Assembly: GCA_002312935.1 (NCBI GenBank)
Contig: DCAT01000020.1
Span: 5,520 to 24,358, forward strand
Length of the DNA stretch: 18,839 nucleotides
Source: Oceanospirillaceae bacterium UBA1126
GTDB lineage: Bacteria; Pseudomonadota; Gammaproteobacteria; Pseudomonadales; Balneatricaceae
Direction of reading: 5' to 3'
Every line of letters begins with the position of its first letter. Within the stretch, counting starts at the first letter, position 1. The notes beneath the pieces were generated by a model, which was not told the origin of the DNA, searched no databases, and saw only the letters and a program-made list of their open reading frames with translations. Shown piece by piece: positions 15,063 to 18,839 of this stretch. A program made the position numbers and the translations under genes.

Positions 15063-15530
15063 TTAACCCTCTATAGGTACACTCATGCCTGTCTTGGTTC
15101 GACTCATAACTACTGAAGTTCGAAAACGTTTAACGTTGTTATCCTCAAAAAATAAACGATGGGTAAGCCTTTCAAAATCGTCTACATCTTTACCTAACAC
15201 AACCATAGCGAAATCTGCTTCACCTGTTATGTAGTAACACTGTTGAACCTGAGGTTCTGCCATTACTTTCTTACGAAATGAATCCAATTGGTAGGATTTC
15301 TCCTGCTCCATTTCAACGGAAATTAGAAATGTCATACTGTAGCCTGCAGCCTCTTGAGAAATTAAGGCGGTTTCTCGCTCGATAATTCCAGTGGAGCGAA
15401 AGTGTTTTATTCGTCTTTGAACCGTTGCTACTGACAATCCTGTTTCAGACGCAATAGACTCCAGTTTTTCTCGTGAATTTTCTTGTAACAAATGGAGTAT
15501 TTTTCGATCACTATGGTCCAAGCTTTTCAT
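15063..15530 (-). CDS. AsnC/Lrp-family transcriptional regulator
   Basis: A 155-residue leucine-responsive-type regulator. The N-terminal helix-turn-helix (MKSLDHSDRKILHLLQ, then KLESIASETGLSVATVQRRIKHF, about residues 22-45) is followed by the ligand-binding RAM domain (from about 66), which has the conserved YYITGEADFAMVVLG segment and ends NVKRFRTSVVMSRTK. These proteins form octamers that sense an amino acid. It is divergent from the EamA/ammonia-lyase/M24 operon across a 343-base gap, so it probably regulates that operon and itself. The pairing is like DoeX of ectoine degradation, also of the AsnC/Lrp family, but orthology cannot be claimed. AAGGGAA just before the ATG is a good ribosome site. 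No clear terminator lies in the 265-base gap toward the 5'-nucleotidase. Confidence 0.88.
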   Translation of the reverse strand: MKSLDHSDRKILHLLQENSREKLESIASETGLSVATVQRRIKHFRSTGIIERETALISQEAAGYSMTFLISVEMEQEKSYQLDSFRKKVMAEPQVQQCYYITGEADFAMVVLGKDVDDFERLTHRLFFEDNNVKRFRTSVVMSRTKTGMSVPIEG

Positions 15531-15567
15531 TTAATTCCCTTCAACTCAATGTTTGCAAACTCAAGCA

Positions 15568-15587
15568 TAAAGCAGTGTGTTGCTTTA
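15568..15587. repeat. TAAAGCA inverted repeat in the AsnC leader region
   Basis: TAAAGCA (15568-15574) is repeated as TGCTTTA (15581-15587) across a six-base spacer GTGTGT, and TAAAGCA occurs again at 15600-15606. It lies 38-76 bases upstream of the AsnC start, and could be an operator or an RNA hairpin. Confidence 0.5.
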
Positions 15588-15638
15588 GTTACCTCATATT
15601 AAAGCATGGTTTAGATAAATTTAATCACATGTGGGCGA

Positions 15639-15654
15639 TATATTGATCAATATA
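15639..15654. promoter_or_regulatory. 16-bp perfect palindrome, candidate regulator site
   Basis: TATATTGATCAATATA is perfectly self-complementary over 16 bases. It sits 109 bases upstream of the AsnC ATG and about 220 bases before the permease ATG. The AT-rich dyad resembles sites bound by Lrp/AsnC regulators, so the divergent regulator is the likely ligand. No binding data are implied. Confidence 0.5.
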
Positions 15655-15873
15655 AGCCGACTGATACTGATATCATTATTGGCTATGCTTCCTGATAATT
15701 TTGGTCACTCACAAGTAAAATCATCCTCAAAGATTTGTTTCATGTATGAAAAATAACATTCTAGTTAAAAAAACTGTGGACAATATTGACTAAGATTGAC
15801 ACCCACCTAGGCAGAATATTACTTGTTAAAAAACCTAAGCGTGTGACAGTATAGTTGCTCAGATATCAGCCTA

Positions 15874-16785
15874 ATGATCCTTATGTCCTTAACTTTAAAT
15901 ACTACTTTTGTTCGTCTAATGCCTTGGATTTTTGTCTGGGTATGGAGTACTGGGTTTTTAGTGGCCAAACTAGGTAAATCCTATGCTGAGCCTTTTACTT
16001 TACTCAGCTATCGTTTTGCCTTCGCCCTTGTGGCGCTGTGGGTAATCACTAAATTATTTAATAGTCGGTGGCCCTCAACATGGCGATTAGCCGCGCATTG
16101 TATGGTGGTCGGGTTGTTGCTGCACGGAGTCTATTTGGGTGGCATTTTTAAAGCCATCTCCTTAGGTATGCCGGCGGGATTAAGTGCCATGGTAATTGGC
16201 TTACAGCCCCTAACTATGGCCTTATTTGCGGGGCTTATGCTAGGGGAACGGGTATCCAAACGCCAGTGGCTGGGGTTGGTTATGGGTTTGGCTGGGCTCT
16301 ACCTTGTGTTGGGAGAGCAGTTTGCCTTAGACGCAAGTACCATTTTTGATGGCTTTTCTGGCTGGTCCCCAATACTGGCAGGTGCGGCACTGTTGGCAAT
16401 TTCTTTTGGTACGCTCTATCAAAAGAAATATTGTCATGGGGTAGACCACCTAACTTCTATCTGGTGGCAGTACGCTGCCGCCATGCTATTTAGCTTGATT
16501 ATTGCCCTGACTTTTGAAACACGTATTGTCGATTGGCAATGGCAGTTTATTGTTAGCTTGTCTTGGCAGGTTTTAGCCTTGTCTATTGGTGCAGTGTTAT
16601 TACTGATGATTATGATGCGTCAAGGTGCTGCAGCAAAAGTGGGTAGCCTGTTTTATTTGGTGCCACCAGCAGTGGCAATACAGGCGTGGTTTTTATTTGG
16701 CGAAGCTATGGGCCCACAGGGTTTGTTAGGTATTGCTTTAATTGCTGCTGGCGTGGCTCAAGCTATGTGGCCAAGCCGCAACTAA
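15874..16785 (+). CDS. EamA/DMT-superfamily permease, first gene of the ammonia-lyase operon
   Basis: A 303-residue protein with about ten hydrophobic helices in two EamA repeats: IFVWVWSTGFLVAKLG early, LSYRFAFALVAL, then LMLGERVSKRQWLG before the end of repeat one, and LFGEAMGPQGLLGIALIAAGV before the C-terminus. DMT permeases of this size generally export amino acids or metabolites, though uptake is known for some. The start may be ATG 15874 or ATG 15883; neither has a clear Shine-Dalgarno. It lies 33 bases before the diaminopropionate ammonia-lyase-like gene on the same strand, so the permease probably handles the same pathway's substrate or product. It is only a distant relative of the permease at 280-1182: same fold, different sequence. 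Confidence 0.85.
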   Translation: MILMSLTLNTTFVRLMPWIFVWVWSTGFLVAKLGKSYAEPFTLLSYRFAFALVALWVITKLFNSRWPSTWRLAAHCMVVGLLLHGVYLGGIFKAISLGMPAGLSAMVIGLQPLTMALFAGLMLGERVSKRQWLGLVMGLAGLYLVLGEQFALDASTIFDGFSGWSPILAGAALLAISFGTLYQKKYCHGVDHLTSIWWQYAAAMLFSLIIALTFETRIVDWQWQFIVSLSWQVLALSIGAVLLLMIMMRQGAAAKVGSLFYLVPPAVAIQAWFLFGEAMGPQGLLGIALIAAGVAQAMWPSRN

Positions 16786-16818
16786 TTATAAAATTAAATA
16801 TTTCTTGGAGTTTTTTAC

Positions 16819-18018
16819 ATGACATCATCAACTGCCGTTTTATCGGGCCGGTTAAATTTTTTTCAAAATCCTAAAGCTGATGCTAATTTAGTTTACGGCC
16901 CCCAGCGCCAAGCTATGTTGAGTGTGGCTAAAGGGGAGCAGGCATTAGAAATGATTTCAACTTGGCCTAATTACCAAGTTACAGACTTACATCTACTTAC
17001 TAGTATGGCTGAGCAGGCTAATATACGCCAAATTTATTATAAAGATGAAAGTACTCGGTTTGGTCTAAAGAGTTTTAAAGCCTTAGGTGGTGCATATGCC
17101 GTGACCCAATTCCTACAACAGCATTTAGGCCAATTAAATGGTGAAAAACCAACCATGGAGCAGCTTTTATCTGGGCAATACAAAGAACAACTAAAAGATG
17201 TAGTCGTTAGTTGTGCAACTGACGGCAATCATGGTCGGTCTGTAGCTTGGGGCGCACAAATGTTTGGTTGCCAGTGTATTATTTATATCCATCGTGATGT
17301 TTCTGCTGGCCGTCAAGCAGCGATGGAGGCCTATGCTGCTCGGGTGATTCGTATTAAGGGCAATTATGATGAGTCTGTGCGACAAGCCGCGATAGATGCA
17401 GAGCAGTATGGCCGTTCGATTATTTCTGATACTAGCTACGAAGGCTATACAGAAGTGCCAGCCAATGTAGCCCTGGGCTATACGGTAATGTTGTCTGAAG
17501 CAGTAGAACAATTAAATGGTGTCATACCAACCCACGTTTTTATCCAAGCTGGGGTTGGTGGTTTAGCAGCAGCTGTTTGTGGCTACTTTTGGGACTTATG
17601 GGCAGAACAACGCCCTCGGTTTGTTGTGGTAGAACCTGAGGCTGCAAACTGTTTGCAAGAAAGTGCCAAGGCGGGTGAGTTAAAAGTAGTGGAAGGCGAT
17701 TTAGAGACATTAATGGCAGGGTTGGCGTGTGGAGAAGTCTCTCATATCGCTTGGGATATATTAGATCAAGGAGCGGACGACTTTATCACCTTGAGTGAAG
17801 ATGCCGTGGCTCCATGTATGCAAGCCTTGGAACAAAACAACCCAAGTATTGAAGCTGGTGAATCTGCTGTTGCAGGCTTAGCAGCGTGTATTATTGGTGG
17901 GCAACACCCGCAATGGCGAGCAGCTTTAGGGCTTACCGAACAAAGCACAGTGTTGGTGTTAGGTACAGAGGGGGCTACTGACCCTGAGCTTTATCAGCAA
18001 TTAGTTTTTGGCGCTTAA
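16819..18018 (+). CDS. dpaL: Diaminopropionate ammonia-lyase-like PLP enzyme
   Basis: A 399-residue fold-type II PLP enzyme, close in length and layout to E. coli YgeX (DpaL). KDESTRFGLKSFKALGGAYA has the Schiff-base Lys87. The two aspartates that mark this family, corresponding to Asp120 and Asp189 of the studied enzyme, are in place as Asp135 (ATDGNHGRSVAW) and Asp204 (ISDTSYEGYTEVP). IQAGVGGLAA is the phosphate loop, and LMAGLACGE and GTEGATDPE are further family matches. It should split D- or L-2,3-diaminopropionate into pyruvate and two ammonia. The alternative is a threonine/hydroxyectoine dehydratase-like EutB. TTGGAG nine bases before the ATG supports the start. It lies between a permease and an M24 hydrolase in the same operon, 29 bases before the latter. 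Confidence 0.83.
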   Translation: MTSSTAVLSGRLNFFQNPKADANLVYGPQRQAMLSVAKGEQALEMISTWPNYQVTDLHLLTSMAEQANIRQIYYKDESTRFGLKSFKALGGAYAVTQFLQQHLGQLNGEKPTMEQLLSGQYKEQLKDVVVSCATDGNHGRSVAWGAQMFGCQCIIYIHRDVSAGRQAAMEAYAARVIRIKGNYDESVRQAAIDAEQYGRSIISDTSYEGYTEVPANVALGYTVMLSEAVEQLNGVIPTHVFIQAGVGGLAAAVCGYFWDLWAEQRPRFVVVEPEAANCLQESAKAGELKVVEGDLETLMAGLACGEVSHIAWDILDQGADDFITLSEDAVAPCMQALEQNNPSIEAGESAVAGLAACIIGGQHPQWRAALGLTEQSTVLVLGTEGATDPELYQQLVFGA

Positions 18019-18047
18019 AAACGTTTAAATAAACCAAGGTAAATACA

Positions 18048-18839
18048 ATGACTCAATACCCATTAACAAAGGCACCACATCGACAGTTCTCTTTAGTTGA
18101 GTTTGAGCATCGCATGGCGCGTGCACAAGCTATGATGCGAAAACTTAATTTAGATGGTGTATTGCTGACAACTGAAACTAATGTACGCTATTTTTCTGGG
18201 TATTTTACCCAGTTTTGGCAAAGCCCTACGCGGCCTTGGTTTTTAATCTTACCTGCAGTTGGCAAACCTATTGCTGTGATACCTACCATTGGTGTTGTGG
18301 GCATGAGCAACACTTGGGTAGATGATGTGCGAGCCTGGCCCTCGCCATTTCCAGAAGATGATGGGGTAAGCCTGCTCAGCCAAACATTAGCTGAGTTACC
18401 TAAGCGTTTTGGCCGTTTAGGTATGACCCTTGGGCGAGAAACACATTTGCGCATGCCTCAGCAGCAAGTTCAGTCTTTGTATGCATCAAGTCATTTTGAA
18501 TTGGTTGATGTGAGTCATAAAATATTGCACTTGCGTAGCATTAAATCTACTGCTGAAATTAATCGAGTTGCTCACATATGTAATGTCACTTCTAAAGCCT
18601 TTAGCCAATTACCTAGTTTCGCCAAGGTAGGCATGACTGAACGTGATGTGGTGGCAGAATTTAGAATGGAACTGCTACGCCAAGGGGCAGACCATTCTCC
18701 TTTTATTGTGTCGTCTTCTGGTGCAGATGGCTACGACGACATTATTATGGGACCAACGGATAGGGTGGTTGAAGAGGGTGATTTGTTGATCATTGATACG
18801 GGTACTGTATGGCAAGGTTATTTTTGTGACTTTGATCGT
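18048..18839 (+). CDS. M24-family metallopeptidase-like hydrolase, N-terminal part (partial)
   Basis: The gene runs off the window after 264 codons; family members are near 400 residues. The N-terminal creatinase-like domain (about 20-150) has the usual RMARAQAMMRKLNLDGVLLT and NVRYFSGY openings. The catalytic pita-bread domain begins near residue 165 (LRSIKSTAEINRV). Two of the five metal ligands are visible: Asp250 (IDTG) and Asp261 (FCDFDR), the 11-residue spacing of Xaa-Pro peptidases and methionine aminopeptidase. The His and two Glu are outside the window. Relatives include Xaa-Pro dipeptidases and the ectoine hydrolase DoeA, but its sequence does not look especially like DoeA from memory. 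The start has AAGGT nearby and lies 29 bases after dpaL, so it is in the same operon and may hydrolyse a compound that releases the lyase's substrate. Confidence 0.8.
   Translation, partial: MTQYPLTKAPHRQFSLVEFEHRMARAQAMMRKLNLDGVLLTTETNVRYFSGYFTQFWQSPTRPWFLILPAVGKPIAVIPTIGVVGMSNTWVDDVRAWPSPFPEDDGVSLLSQTLAELPKRFGRLGMTLGRETHLRMPQQQVQSLYASSHFELVDVSHKILHLRSIKSTAEINRVAHICNVTSKAFSQLPSFAKVGMTERDVVAEFRMELLRQGADHSPFIVSSSGADGYDDIIMGPTDRVVEEGDLLIIDTGTVWQGYFCDFDR

Larger units (their letters stand above)
15531..15873. promoter_or_regulatory. 343-bp divergent regulatory region, AsnC regulator and permease operon
   Basis: No gene was found in this AT-rich interval. Its contents are a GTTTGCAAAC palindrome (15551-15560) in the AsnC leader; two AACTCAA copies beside it (15543-15549, 15558-15564); the TAAAGCA inverted pair at 15568-15587 plus a third copy at 15600-15606; the 16-bp palindrome at 15639-15654; and, for the permease operon, a perfect -35 TTGACA at 15796-15801 with TATTAC at 15817-15822 (15-base spacer, shorter than ideal). 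A second TTGACT lies at 15786-15791. The dense symmetry fits a cooperatively bound Lrp-type regulator. Confidence 0.55.

Noticed and set aside
18188..18454. 88-codon minus-strand frame inside the M24 gene.
   Set aside because: It is a shadow of the M24 coding frame: the sense strand has clear creatinase/pita-bread motifs, and the antisense residues show no recognisable domain.

Overview
The window looks like chromosomal DNA from a gammaproteobacterium, most likely a marine heterotroph. The evidence is the gene families present (YedI/DUF808, an MsbA-type ABC exporter, GlxA and AsnC/Lrp regulators, AspC-type aminotransferase, UshA-type 5'-nucleotidase, ChaC, MaiA), ordinary Shine-Dalgarno sites and AT-leaning base use. 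No rRNA, tRNA, CRISPR array, insertion sequence, phage gene or replication origin was seen. The taxonomic guess rests on gene content only.

Layout. (1) 1-1278: the last 33 codons of an O6-alkylguanine-DNA alkyltransferase, a relic of a YfcG-like glutathione transferase, an EamA/DMT permease, and a strong hairpin terminator. (2) 1306-3759: a DAO-family FAD oxidoreductase divergent from a GlxA/AraC regulator, probably an inducible amine or amino-acid oxidation pair. (3) 3896-6959: an aspartate/aromatic aminotransferase, an alpha/beta hydrolase and a YedI-like membrane protein, all on the plus strand. (4) 6925-9770 on the minus strand: an MsbA-like ABC exporter followed by a tightly coupled APH-fold kinase. 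(5) 9933-12554: an MFS permease that converges on a MaiA-like zeta glutathione transferase, a divergent MarR regulator, and a decayed DUF2164 gene. (6) 12532-14797 on the minus strand: a ChaC-type gamma-glutamylcyclotransferase and an exported UshA-type 5'-nucleotidase, separated by a terminator. (7) 15063-18839: an AsnC/Lrp regulator divergent from an apparent operon of an EamA permease, a diaminopropionate ammonia-lyase-like PLP enzyme and an M24 metallopeptidase-like enzyme cut by the window edge.

How they work together. The last block is the most interesting. Its plan (Lrp-type regulator, permease, PLP ammonia-lyase, M24 hydrolase) resembles that of ectoine/hydroxyectoine degradation clusters, but the lyase carries the two aspartates typical of 2,3-diaminopropionate ammonia-lyase. 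It may be a route that imports or exports a diaminopropionate-containing compound, hydrolyses it, and deaminates the product to pyruvate and ammonia. The 343-bp divergent region holds a 16-bp perfect palindrome and repeated TAAAGCA elements that could be regulator sites. The rest is mostly housekeeping or detached accessory metabolism. Two genes have decayed: DUF2164 (a stop and a frameshift) and the glutathione transferase relic.
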